DNA of 64,000 bases, from assembly GCF_963676685.1 (NCBI RefSeq), contig NC_092349.1:58449431-58513430 (forward strand), written 5' to 3'. Both the position numbers and the translations under genes were made by a program. This stretch comes from Mytilus edulis (taxonomy: Eukaryota > Mollusca > Bivalvia > Mytilida > Mytilidae). This document shows, one piece after another, positions 22,506 through 33,500 of the stretch. Every line of letters starts with the position of its first letter. Position 1 is the stretch's first letter. The notes below the pieces were generated by a model. It ran no database searches, was not told the DNA's origin, and was given only the letters and a program-made list of their open reading frames with translations.

Positions 22506-25473
22506 TACAGTACCATCCAAAAATATCGATTCGATATCTTTTTTGTCCGATTTCCGTGTTTCTCGGAATCACACCGCGTACCGCGGATTTCACTCCTAAA
22601 ATCCTCCAAAGATTCTCTCCCAACACCGTGTGGCTGTTAATTGGTTTATTGCCCATCGGATGTACTTAAAATTAACGACGCGTGACAACATAATTGGATT
22701 ACCCAGATAATTTACCTTTGAACATTTAATCGATCTTGGTTGCACAGGTGTGCTTTAAAATCACGGTATTATAAATTGAGCAAATGTTTTCCTTTCTTTG
22801 ACAGATAAAGATGTGACAATATCATTTAGAATAAGATAATTATTATCTTATATGTTTTTGTCTTGTGCCATTATCTTTAAAATAAAACGTTCATACGAAA
22901 AATTATGAAGAAAATACTTGTTATTTTGTGTTTCTATTACAGTCCAGTCAGGTCATACATTGTGTTCTTTCAACAAGGACGATTTTGCAATATCGGCGCA
23001 TTAACTGTTCATTATTTAAAAATCAACTGGCTAATAAAATCATGTTGTTTTTACGCTCGGATCATCAAGTAAACTTAGTTTACTGAGCAATGTGAAATAT
23101 TATGTTTCACCACCTCGGTACATTTATACAGACTTGAATAATTTAAATTACGAACAGAAACTGTAAAATGACAACTCTGTTAAACAAAGGAAATAATTTC
23201 CAGTGATATTGATAGCGCTCGTCAATTTCGTATTTTACGGAACGGTTTTCAAATTTACGAAAGTATTTAAATCAATTTCGTCATTTTAATTTGGAAAGTG
23301 TAAAAATATTTTCACATTAAAGTACTATAATTCTACCGGTCTCCATATATAGATATAGGAAGATGTGGTGTGAGTGCCAATGAGACAACTCTCCATACAA
23401 ATAACAATTTAAAAAGTAAACCATTATAGGTTAAAGTACGGCCTTCAACACGGAGCCTTAGCTCACACCGAACAACAAGCTATAAAGGGCCCCAAAATTA
23501 CTAGTGTAAAACCATTCAAACGGGAAAACCAACGGTCTAATCTATATAAACAAAACGAGAAACGAGAAACACGTATATATTACATAAACAAACGACAACT
23601 ACTGTACATCAGATTCCTGACTTAGGACAGGTGCAAACATCCATATGTTTGACAAGTTTATGACGCTCAATCATTTTACGTTTACAAAAGATGTTAAAAG
23701 TTGTGATGATAAGTAATCCGCGTATGCTATCCGATAGGTCACTAATCCTTTAATTATTAATAAAATTTATTAAACCTTAATTGCCCATCATAATTATTAT
23801 TCCAGTTAAAGTAGTCATCATTTTATTTTTCAAACCCCCGCCTACAATTGGCAGTTCTTTATCGTATTATTGTCATTTGAAAACAATTTAAAATCACCCC
23901 GGACAATTTCCATCATAATTTCAATTAATACATCATCAACCGTGAATTTATATTATTAACCATGGACGTATAACTAATGTTCATGTCTACTTTCTTTTTT
24001 GAAAGATCAACATTAAGATTCATATAGTTAAAGATTTGTTCTCGTTTATTCGGATAAGAATTATATTATAGATTCCTATTAATCAATTGTAAAAGAACCT
24101 TCTGGAGCCTCAATACGATTGCACAAAAATGTCGTTCTGCAACTTTCGAAACCTTGAATGGAATTTTCCCACGGTCGTCTAGAAAGGTCACCTGAGTTTA
24201 CTGGAACGCGATATTATTTCCCGCCCTTTAAAAACTCGTGCCGAGGATAAAATTGATGTTAACTATTTATAGCATTTAACATTGTTAAGTAAGTCAAGTT
24301 CAAGTTCAACCCAAACTGTTGACAACTGAGATGTGTATCGTGGAATTGTCTTCGCACGGCAAATAATTGTTTTTAAAATCTTTTATATGATCACTGTTTA
24401 AACTACACAAATTTACATTCATTGTGAGAAAATAAATATTTTACAACAACGAATTATTGCAGCTGTAGAAGTATTCCTGATGTAACCGAAATGACTTATT
24501 ATCGTATACAGAACTGCCAACAAATCGTAAAACGAAAATGCCGTAATTATTAAGCATAACAAATGGTAAATTCTATTTCCCTTTTTAGTTGAACATACAA
24601 AACTTTCAGACACGTTATTTTTATGATTTTCTTTAAACTGCTCTCATTAATTTAGCGAAAGTTTCCGGTTATTTTTACACAATTTAAGTATCTTCATTTC
24701 GTAAATAAAATATCAATTTACTTGTGAAGACATCAAGGTCAAAATTAAGTAGTTTTCATTTTTTTATAAAACTTAAATGCAATTGAAAGAATTGACAACA
24801 ACCTTTTGCTGTTAAATCATTTATTCATTCCAGCAATTAGATAATCGTAAAAAGAAAATGCCGTAGACTTACACAATTATTACGGGGCTATTATTATGCC
24901 TAATGAATAGTGAATGAATTTACCTTTTTACTTGCATATATAGAAAACTTTTAGACACAATTTTTAAATAAAGACTTTAACTTTGAAGTAGAATATTTGG
25001 TTTTTAACATATTCCACTATATTTTATAATCCTTTTTTTTTATAAGCAAGTACAAAAAGGTAAAGATATTTTTAGATTGGCTAACAAAAAATACGAAAAT
25101 ATTTTGACTTATTATTACCACAAATTAAATTTAATTAGTATAAAAGACATTTAAAATTATACACCTGTTTGACACTTAAAATGATACAGTATACCGGAAA
25201 TATAATTCTTTATTACTTCAACCTTTACCTGTCAGGTAATCCAATTACCCTATCAGTCGTGTGCCGGTAGAGATGAAAGAAGGATAAGGGCAATTAATTC
25301 CTCGGTGTAGAGAGTGAGCTCGCTATCACAATAAACATTTACCTGATTTTGGGAGAGATTACACCCAAATTCCTCCCAACATTTTGGGAGGATTATCGGA
25401 GTTTTTCGGAGTGACTCCGACATTTTCCTCGGTGTAGGGTGTGGGAGAGTTGGTCCTCTTGAATGGTACTGTA
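22506..25473. mobile_element. Candidate nested element with TACAGTACCAT ends
   Basis: Left TACAGTACCATCCAA and right TTGAATGGTACTGTA are inverted matches. Just inside both ends lie related CTCCCA...CACCG and AATCCTCC stretches in inverted order. About 3 kb, no long frame. No clear target duplication. It carries the dispersed repeat copy at 23358-23690. Confidence 0.45.
23358..23690 (+). repeat. AAGATGTGG...GAGACAACTCT dispersed repeat, copy
   Basis: Begins GGAAGATGTGGTGTGAGTGC, then GAGACAACTCTCCAT, AGTACGGCCTTCAAC, AAGCTATAAAGGGCCCC, AACCATTCAAACGGGAAAAC, ending near GACAGGTGCAAACAT. The same order of blocks is found at 35982-36290 and 53400-53740. Length and lack of coding suggest a SINE- or MITE-like element; no A/B box was verified. 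Confidence 0.75.
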
Positions 25474-25943
25474 TTTGAACAAAATATGTTAAAGTTTGTT
25501 GAAAAATTGAAAGAATATTTATATTGCCGCAATCAGTTTATCATTTTCCCTTTGATTTACAGAGTAGAATACTGGAATACAATTTATCTTACCTCCTATA
25601 CATTTCTAGTAATATGATTGGTTAAAAGCAACCTCGTGGAGACCGTGTATATTCCATATTAGGTTAGTAGGGAGGCGGGGCTTATTTCAATACACGGTTA
25701 GTAGTAGATTTACGACGTAGGCACTGTTTGATTATTTAAAAGTATTGAAAGTTCCGTTTAATATTGTTATATAATAGATATATATCGTTTACATTAGTTT
25801 TTTTAGTGCAGACCAATTGAAGAAGGTTCTTAAAATTGAACACTTGAACACTTTAATACAGAAATAAGAAGATGTGTTATGATAGCAAATAAGACAACTT
25901 TAGTCTAAATTCAACAAATAAAAATAGTCGGTAAGATAAATTC

Positions 25944-26002
25944 GTTACATAGTGTGCTAGTGACCTAATATGATATATTAGGTCACTAACACACTATGTA
26001 AC
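25944..26002. repeat. Near-perfect hairpin, 28-bp arms
   Basis: GTTACATAGTGTG(C/T)TAGTGACC... pairs with its inverted copy across three central bases with a single mismatch. Confidence 0.85.
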
Positions 26003-26146
26003 TAATAGTATTTATCTAAAAGTTATTGATATTTGTTAACAAAATAATGTATTCAGTCAATCACGAATGCAAGCAGTATGACTAGTCTTAGAGTATAAAT
26101 AAATGAAATATTTTATCAAAACAAAACGTTTGTTTTTATTATTAAT

Positions 26147-26413
26147 CCACAGGAATCGGAAGTTCTATCAATAAATTCTGTAAATAATAAGGTCGACTAT
26201 CAATAGAGCTTCTCGTAGAGGAGAAGCTCTATTGATAGTCGACCTTATTATTTACAGAATTTATTGATAGAACTACGAGAAGCTCTATTGATAGTCGACC
26301 TTATTATTTACAGAATTTATTGATAGAACTTCCGATTCCTGTGAGGAGAAGCTCTATTGATAGTCGACCTTATTATTTACAGAATTTATTGATAGAACTT
26401 CCGATTCCTGTGG
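26147..26413. repeat. Inverted repeat followed by tandem copies of one arm
   Basis: A 68-bp arm (26147-26214, CCACAGGAATCGGAAGTTCT ... GAGCTTCTC) is followed by three reverse-complement copies in tandem (from 26221, 26278 and 26344). Copies are nearly identical; the first lacks the terminal CCGATTCCTGTG part. The high identity means recent amplification. Confidence 0.9.
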
Positions 26414-27197
26414 ATATGTTCCAGACCGTATGAGTATTTGGACCGTACGCGTACGGTCTGGACCGTATGCGTACTTTTTCAAAATACGCATACGGTCGGA
26501 CCGTACGCGTACGGTCTGATTAATATTAAGAAGTTAGTCAAGTTTACTAGATACAAATGTATATAACAGATCAACACAACTTATGTCTCAAATTAATATA
26601 AAAAGTTCAATAGTAATGGAAATAAAAACTTATTATTTTAACTATTTAAAATAAACACGCTTATTTAATCTGTTAATCTCCTGTATTTAGCATGTCAGTA
26701 ATTCGTTAACTTATGCTCATTGAAATTGAAGTTATCGGAAGTAAACATAATGTGGGGAGACAATTGATATAGAATATTTAGGAACTTTACAAAAAAAGAC
26801 AAAGGAACATGCATGAACAAATCATGTTAATGTAAAAGAAAATATGACGTTCTTTGTGGTATATTTGTAGCAAGTGTCACCTTGGTCCAGAGTAACAAAA
26901 TAGGATTCAGATATACAATTAAACAAATATTTCATGTCAATTGTTCGCTTATTCACTTTATTCATCTATTTGTAATAATAACAATTTGTATAACTAAAAA
27001 TAAAGATTTTGATAAACATGATAAATGTTTGTTTAAATTTAACCCATATGATCCCAAAACATGTCTGCTCAGCTGGACCGTACGCGTATACTCATATGGT
27101 CCGACCGTACGCGTATGGTCCGACCGTACGAGTATACGTATACGGTCCGGACCGTACGCGTACGGTCCAAATACTCATATGGTCTGGAACAGATATA
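26414..27197. mobile_element. Element with CG-rich palindromic inverted ends
   Basis: Each end starts ATAT(G/C)TGTTCCAGACC-like sequence, then TATGAGTATTTGGACCGTAC, and continues as back-to-back copies of the self-complementary unit GGACCGTACGCGTACGGTCC and variants for about 110 bp. The two ends are inverted relative to each other and enclose about 550 bp of AT-rich DNA without a gene. Frames read across the right end are only the palindrome translated. Confidence 0.75.
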
Positions 27198-27375
27198 TAT
27201 ACCATAGAAATATCTGAATGAGTTTATTCAACTTCAATGCCTTGACTATCAATATTTTTATAGTAGGGCGAACGGACTCTATGGGCGAACGGACTCTATG
27301 GGCGAACGAACTCAGAGCGAACGGACCTAGGGCGAACATGTTATTAGGGCGAACGGTCCCGATACCAGATAGTAG

Positions 27376-29139
27376 TCTCAGTTTGGACCAACTCAGACTG
27401 CATGAACTGGGTCAAAAACTCTGAAAGGCTAAACAATAGTAGAAACAACACTATTTTATACCTTTGATAAATTGTTTGAGAGTAAAACAATACACCCTAC
27501 AACCAAAATAAATAAAAGAATCCAACGTCTTCTAAAACTTTTGTAGTTCAGCATTGGCATGCAAAAACTGTGGCTACAAGATAAACAATGATGACTTCAT
27601 GTTTTCGAATTTTAAAAATTTTCGACAATGACATTGTAAAACAAACTGAAATATATGTTTTTCAATATTAAGTTGCTTCTTTTAATTAACAACTAAAATA
27701 TAACAATCGAAATTAAAATATATGGGATGAAATAATAACATAGCTTTACATACTTTTGTTAAATTCTTTTGGATTGGACCAATTTAGATTTTTGTCCAAT
27801 CAAATTCCTTCTTTCAAAAGGATACAAAAATATATTCTGAATTTTGACAGGTGCGAGGAAATGAAAGTAGACGTCACTGTAATTATGCTGCAATTTATAT
27901 ACTTTTTGTATGTTAATGTCAGATTCCGATGTACAATACTACCAATTGTTAAAATTATAATGCCAAACTTCCGAGATCTATGCGAATTATTGGATAAATG
28001 TTTATGAGACAGCAAACCAACAACACAAAAAAAAACCACACACACAATCAATAACTTGTTTCTTCAGGTTTAGATAATGACATACCTTAAATAATTGAAA
28101 AGTGCCTTTACACAGTATTCGGTAAGTTTTTCCACACAATAAAATTGAGAATGGAAATGGGGAATACACTTGATGATGTTTCTTTAGCCCCTTGATTATT
28201 AGATCACCATAAAAAATTGCATCATTTTTGAGGCAGGCATTAACTGTAAATGGGGACGATGTCTGTATTATTTTTTTTTAATTCAATCATGTTGATAAAA
28301 GAAACGGAAATATCGTAACGTTTCCGATATTGGTTCTGTTGTTAGGGATTTAGTTGTGACATTATTTAAGTTATGACGTCATATTCAATGTAAACAAAGA
28401 AACGCTGTTATCAGGTACCTAACGTTTTTTCATATCAAGGAATTATTAAAAATGAAATTGGTATTGTATTCCTTCCTATCTTATACTAGACTGATTAATG
28501 CATATTTTACTCAAAGTTTCATGCAAACGAGACCGGAAAAAGGAAGTACATTGTAGATTTCTGCGCAGATGCGGGAATTCAAAACATGACATAAAAAAGT
28601 TTGAACGATTTTGAGTTCATTAGTACAATGAAAATATCGGGAAAATTTTCCTGATTTTTTTTTTTTATTTGTCTACTGTTATTGGGGACTACGTTTATGA
28701 ACTGGTTACAACTTTGCAGACCATGCATAGACAAGTTCTCAATATTTAAATTAACTACAAAAATTTCAAAGGTCAAACATCACACAAATGCATCAATTTA
28801 TTGCTGACTTCATCATGTCTACCCATAATTAAGAATGTATTAACATGATTAACGAAAGATAGATTGTACATGCCTATATTTTTTTTATACATCTTTTGAT
28901 TGAAAAACTCTATGTTCCTTTCCTGATGGCTAGTCAAACATTTAAAGGAATTACATATCATTACATGTATCATCAATCAAGAAATCTGAAATCTGTTTTT
29001 CACAATAATAACTATAGCTGACAGAGAATAGTGATCGTAAAGTGAAAATACCCATTCCACACTCATTAACAGACAGTTGTTTAGATTGATCCCCTTAAAT
29101 AAATGTATATCTTACCATATGCATTGTTTCAATTTATTG
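27376..29139. other. Intergenic region between SPRING1 and RNFT
   Basis: No exon could be supported. The segment near 28140-28175 matches the 3' tail of a bivalve dispersed repeat (AATGGAAATGGGGAAT on the plus strand, also at 35426 and 43879). The untranslated first exons and promoters of the divergent SPRING1 and RNFT genes should lie in or near this region, but nothing decides their position. Confidence 0.45.
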
Positions 29140-29500
29140 ATTTAAAAGAGGGGAAAAAGATACCAGAGGGACAGTCAAACTCAAAGATTGAAAATGAACT
29201 GACAACGCCATGGCTAAAAAATAAAAAAACAAACAGACAAATATTAGTACACAAGACACAACATAGAAAACTAAAGATTAAGCAACACAAACCCCACCAA
29301 AAGCTGGGAAAGGTAAGCAGATCCTGCTCCACATGTGACACCCGTCATGTTGCTCATGTTATTTCAAACCCAGTATATAGTCTCACATTTGTGGTGAAAA
29401 GGGTAGTGTCATAACGGTCAACCAACTTCTGATGGCGTCTGTAAAATTTACGAAAGGATGATTTCAACTTCACTTTAAGTTGCTTAAATTTGCTGAATTT
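29140..29500 (-). mobile_element. 3'-tail fragment of a Penelope-like reverse transcriptase element
   Basis: On the minus strand it reads like the untranslated tail that follows the reverse transcriptase remnant at 46447-46686: the blocks GTAAATTTTACAGACGCCATC, CATGTG(G)AGCAGGATCTGCTT, TGTTGTGTTTTG and ACGTTGTCAGTT are shared and in the same order. It is 5' truncated with no coding part left. Confidence 0.65.
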
Positions 29501-29559
29501 ATATATATTTTTAATGAGAATAAACAAATTTCATCAACAAAATAGTTTTCCCCAACATA

Positions 29560-30233
29560 CAGTCAGGGGTACTACTTGTACAAGTGTATTTTATTTACTT
29601 GAAAAAGTAAAAAAAACCATACACATATAAGTAAATAAATAATGTTTGAATAATCTCCCCTTAATTTTCTAAAAAATTTACTTGTATAAGTAAGTTTTTC
29701 TTACAATCCAACAAACATCCTCAAGTTTTGAGATGTAAAATCATGCCTTTAATGATTTTTCCCAGGTTTGCTCAAATTTTTTCATTAAAGTTCAATGTTT
29801 CATCTCATTAATTCATCAAAGAAACTGATTGAGCAAAGATCTTGTATATTTGCGCAAGGCAATCAAAAATTGCTCCTTTGGGGCTTGTAAATGAGCAGTG
29901 TTATGAAGATAACAGACAAATGGGATTTTCATTGTCCATGAAATTACACTTAAATGATTAGTAAAGATATCTGTAAAGGGTACACAATTTAAAATTCTAT
30001 TAGAGCAAAGAAATCTTAAGAATTTAAGAAAAGAAGAAAGGATGATTTTTTTACTTATACAAGTAAAAAAATCTGAATGCCAAAGGGACATAACTAAGGC
30101 AATTTTTTTTTTACCTATACAAGTAAATAAAATTCACTTGTATAAGTATCCTACAAATTTACTTATATGTGTATATTTATTTTTACTTCTTTAGGTAAAT
30201 AAAATACACTTGTACAAGTAGTACCCCTGACTG
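29560..30233. mobile_element. CAGTCAGGGG-terminal MITE with 5-bp target duplication
   Basis: 674 bp. Starts CAGTCAGGGGTACTACTTGT and ends with its exact inverse, ACAAGTAGTACCCCTGACTG. ACATA is duplicated on both flanks (29555-29559, 30234-30238). CACTTGTA(C/T)AAGT motifs recur inside. Sister family to 15292-16071. It lies just upstream of the first RNFT coding exon. Confidence 0.88.
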
Positions 30234-30548
30234 ACATACTAAATGAATGTTTAATGTCAAAAGATCATTTCTAAAAGTTATCATTTATCATGTTTATTAA
30301 ACAAAATAATTCTTAGATAGTCATGACACTGCTAGAAACTTAATTTGTAGTTTCTAAGTTGAAAAATAAAATTATTTTAAATGACATTTAAGACATAAAA
30401 TAAGATGATTCCAAGAATGAAATTTAATGCTTTTAAAAATACAATATAGCATGTAAAGTGATTATGAGTGTAAGTTGATAAAGTTTTGAACATTTTCATA
30501 TCAGTTAAAATTTCTTTTTTTTCAGGTTTAAAATTAATATGTAACTTC

Positions 30549-33500
30549 ATGTCTCACAGAAGGAATATGACTGAAAATAATTCCAATCAAGCTACAATGG
30601 GCTCCAATAGTAATCAGAATTGGATGAGGTTAAATCTGCCCATCAATAACACTGGAGCAATATCAAATCAGGTCGGAAATGCTGTTTCTGGCATTATGCC
30701 AACAATAATGGGACATAATCCACATAGAATAGTTGTATCTAGATCATCTTCGGTTGATGCCAATCAGCCGCAACAGACCCCTGTTACACAAACTAGTACT
30801 GACAATGTTAATAATGACTTTGTACTGGATTTAAACAGACTTCAGCATAATCCAGATCATGCACATTCACATGACTTTTTACACCAAGGACTACAGATTG
30901 ATCCTGAGAGCCTCCAGGATTTTGGATCGGATGAAAATATGAATGAGAATCATGAACATTCCCATGAGAGACGGACTCCTCCGCTGACTCATCTGTTGTC
31001 TAACTCTATAATCTTTATTGTTATAGTATTGTTTAAGTTACTTTCTGATCATATTTTGGGTAAGTGATCAATTATCATGATCATTCTTAATGAAGAATAG
31101 AAAGGGTAAGTGTAGGATAAAATATCAACATCAACAAGTCAATAAGGAATAATATTTTAATAGTTTACAAACAAAATGTAAAGTTTAGGATCCAACGAAT
31201 TAGTTATATTTATATAATTAGTAACTAACACATGTAACATGACAAACAATTTTTTTGTTTTGAATTTTTATAAAAAAAAATATTTTCTATGAATTTGATG
31301 AAGTTGAAGTCCAATCAACTTGCAAGGTAGTACACATGTTCCTTATGACAATGTATGATATGATCTTTCTTATTTTAATGCCAAATTAGAGTTTTTAACC
31401 CATTTTCACGGTCCAATGAACATAGAAAATGATATTGCGAGTGGGGCATCCATGTACTTGAGACACATTCTTGTTTTCAACTCAATTTATAATAATAAGT
31501 TATTTGATTACACTTTAAATATTTTCCAGGTGTAGTTGTGTTTCTATGTATGGGTGTAACATTTATTTATGCAAATAACAAACTTCAAGGCTTAGTTCAT
31601 CAAACTTCACTTAGGGTAAGTAAAACATCTAATTGAAGACTAATAATTCTGTGTCATTCCAGTGAAAATAATTTATGTTATTCAAAGAAAAATGTGGAAA
31701 GGAATTATTATTAGTTGCAAAACTTGTTTCCCAATCCACTTTAAATAAATATATGTTTAAAGTAAATTTGACAGTACGGAGGCAAAAAAGGCATTTAATA
31801 TTTTAGAGATATTCCATTCTAAAAATTTCTTTTTTTAGACATAGCAAATGTCTGAAGATACAGCCATATCTGTTTGTACAATGTATTTGAGATGAGCAAA
31901 ATCTCCTCTGATATTTGCTGTTGAAACATGCTCTTTAATTGATGAACTTTCTTTTTCAGGATGTGAATCACTTTCGGTATATATTCTCTTTCCTACAATT
32001 AGCTGGATTGATGGCAGCCAATATGGCTACTGTGTATTACGTCTTCAGAGACCAAGAGTTATGGAAATTGTAAGCGTAAAATATATATAGCATACTTTTT
32101 ATGTTAGAAAGAAAAAGAGGTTTCAAGTGTTGTTTATGGTATATGGAGGTGTATGATATTCTTCTCCATATAATTTGAATTTGATTCATGATATGCTATA
32201 ATAATTTAATTTTGGATGTAACACGTCTTCTGATTGGCTGACGTTATTTTGTTATCAGACCATAGACATAATTTAGTCATGTGACCGTGACGTCATCAAC
32301 GTTTTTTCAAGGTTTTCTACGGTTTAAAATGGAATTTAGAATTAAATTATAAGAAATGACTGTAATATTTTTTCTGTCTATTCGAAATAACATAAAAAAT
32401 GTGGTGCACACTGTCAAATAACTTGTCATTCCTTAAAGAAAAAAATAAAGGAGATGAAGTGTACACTTCAATCAGACAGCAACCCAATAACAAAAACAAA
32501 AAGAACATTTAGAGGTCAAAATACTGTCCTCAACAATATACCTGAGGGCTATTCCAGTAAAATTTACCTAGGAGGGGCGGAACGCCGACGATATTTTTTT
32601 CCATAGGTGGGGGGTTATCAACATAATTGTATTCTGGAGGGTGGTGGTCCCGATTTAAATTCATTTCTGTTGGTGGGGGGTTTCTGAATGATAGGTTAAA
32701 CATATTGTTCCCCCTGTTATGAAGGAAGATTCTCCTGAAAAGGTCATCCGACTGCAAATCAAGTTGGCAGACCACTAATTTTAAGCGTCCGTTTGTGTTC
32801 TTGTCAAACCAGTGATCGGGAAGGACGTGCCCCCTGCGCCTATAGCGCATATTGACAAGAAATGGCGCATACAGTGACAAATGTAAGCGCCCACGTGGCG
32901 CACGATACTTTTCACTTCGTTTCGAAACGTTTAGATATCGTCAAATGAATTTCCGATCGTGTTCCATGCCGCCATGTGTGTGTACACAACTGTGTAATGT
33001 TCCTCCAATAATAGGAGCACCTATATATTTTTGGGACGTCTCTGATGTTTACCTATGATAATAGAACCATGCGATTTCACGTCTCGGGTGTTTTCCTATT
33101 GTAATAATAAAACCATGCGGTCTAACTGATAACCCGAAAAACGTAATTAACCATCATTCATGATATATATTTTTTTTATAAACAACTTTAAATTTGTTAA
33201 ATTTGGCTAGTACAGACGAGATTTAGCCCTTATAATAATCTCATTTAGTTTAGCTTGCTATTATTTCGATTGTAGAACCCCAAAGACTTTTTAGGAATAT
33301 AGTGTTTGTCTCCATAAAAGACGCTTAACTGTCCTCGTCATTTTTTGGTCTTTGGCTCATTTTGACATTTTGTAAACATGACTTCTTCAGCGATTTGTTG
33401 TTTTGTTCTATGAATTAATGGTACTCTATACTGTTATTCTTGCCACCGTGATGAAGATATAATGATACAAGAAGTGCAGAGGAATTGCCTGAAATGTCCT

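Larger units (their letters stand above)
22377..27366. mobile_element. 5-kb composite element, GTTCGCCC-rich inverted ends, 9-bp target duplication
   Basis: Left end GAATCCGGGTCCGTTCGCCC followed by three further (G/A)TTCG(C/A)CC units to 22460; right end from 27268 is a run of GGGCGAACG units finishing GGGCGAACGGTCCCGATACC. The flanks carry AGATAGTAG exactly on both sides (22368-22376, 27367-27375). A 9-bp duplication fits Mutator-like or related elements, but no transposase frame is visible in the 5 kb, which instead holds nested inserts at 22506-25473, 26147-26413 and 26414-27197. Confidence 0.7.

Noticed and set aside
24419..24613. Hydrophobic minus-strand 64-codon frame as the missing SPRING1 anchor exon
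   Set aside because: It has no splice donor that would join in phase to 16528 and no similarity to the Arg-rich N-terminus of SPRING; the hydrophobicity follows from AT-rich codons.
26882..27217. 111-codon open frame
   Set aside because: Its second half is a translation of the CG palindrome units and its first half has no codon or domain support.
28085..28270. Minus-strand 59-codon open segment between an AG and a GTATGT that looked like an internal exon
   Set aside because: Part of it (TGTATTCCCCATTTCCATTC on the minus strand) is the tail of a dispersed repeat also found at 35426 and 43879. There is no polypyrimidine tract before the AG, and the peptide matches nothing I know, so the open frame is most likely chance.
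28374..28381. TGACGTCA palindrome as a CRE-type promoter site for the SPRING1/RNFT pair
   Set aside because: The same octamer also occurs near 32288, 61275 and 63806 in repeats or coding sequence, so its presence alone does not identify a promoter.
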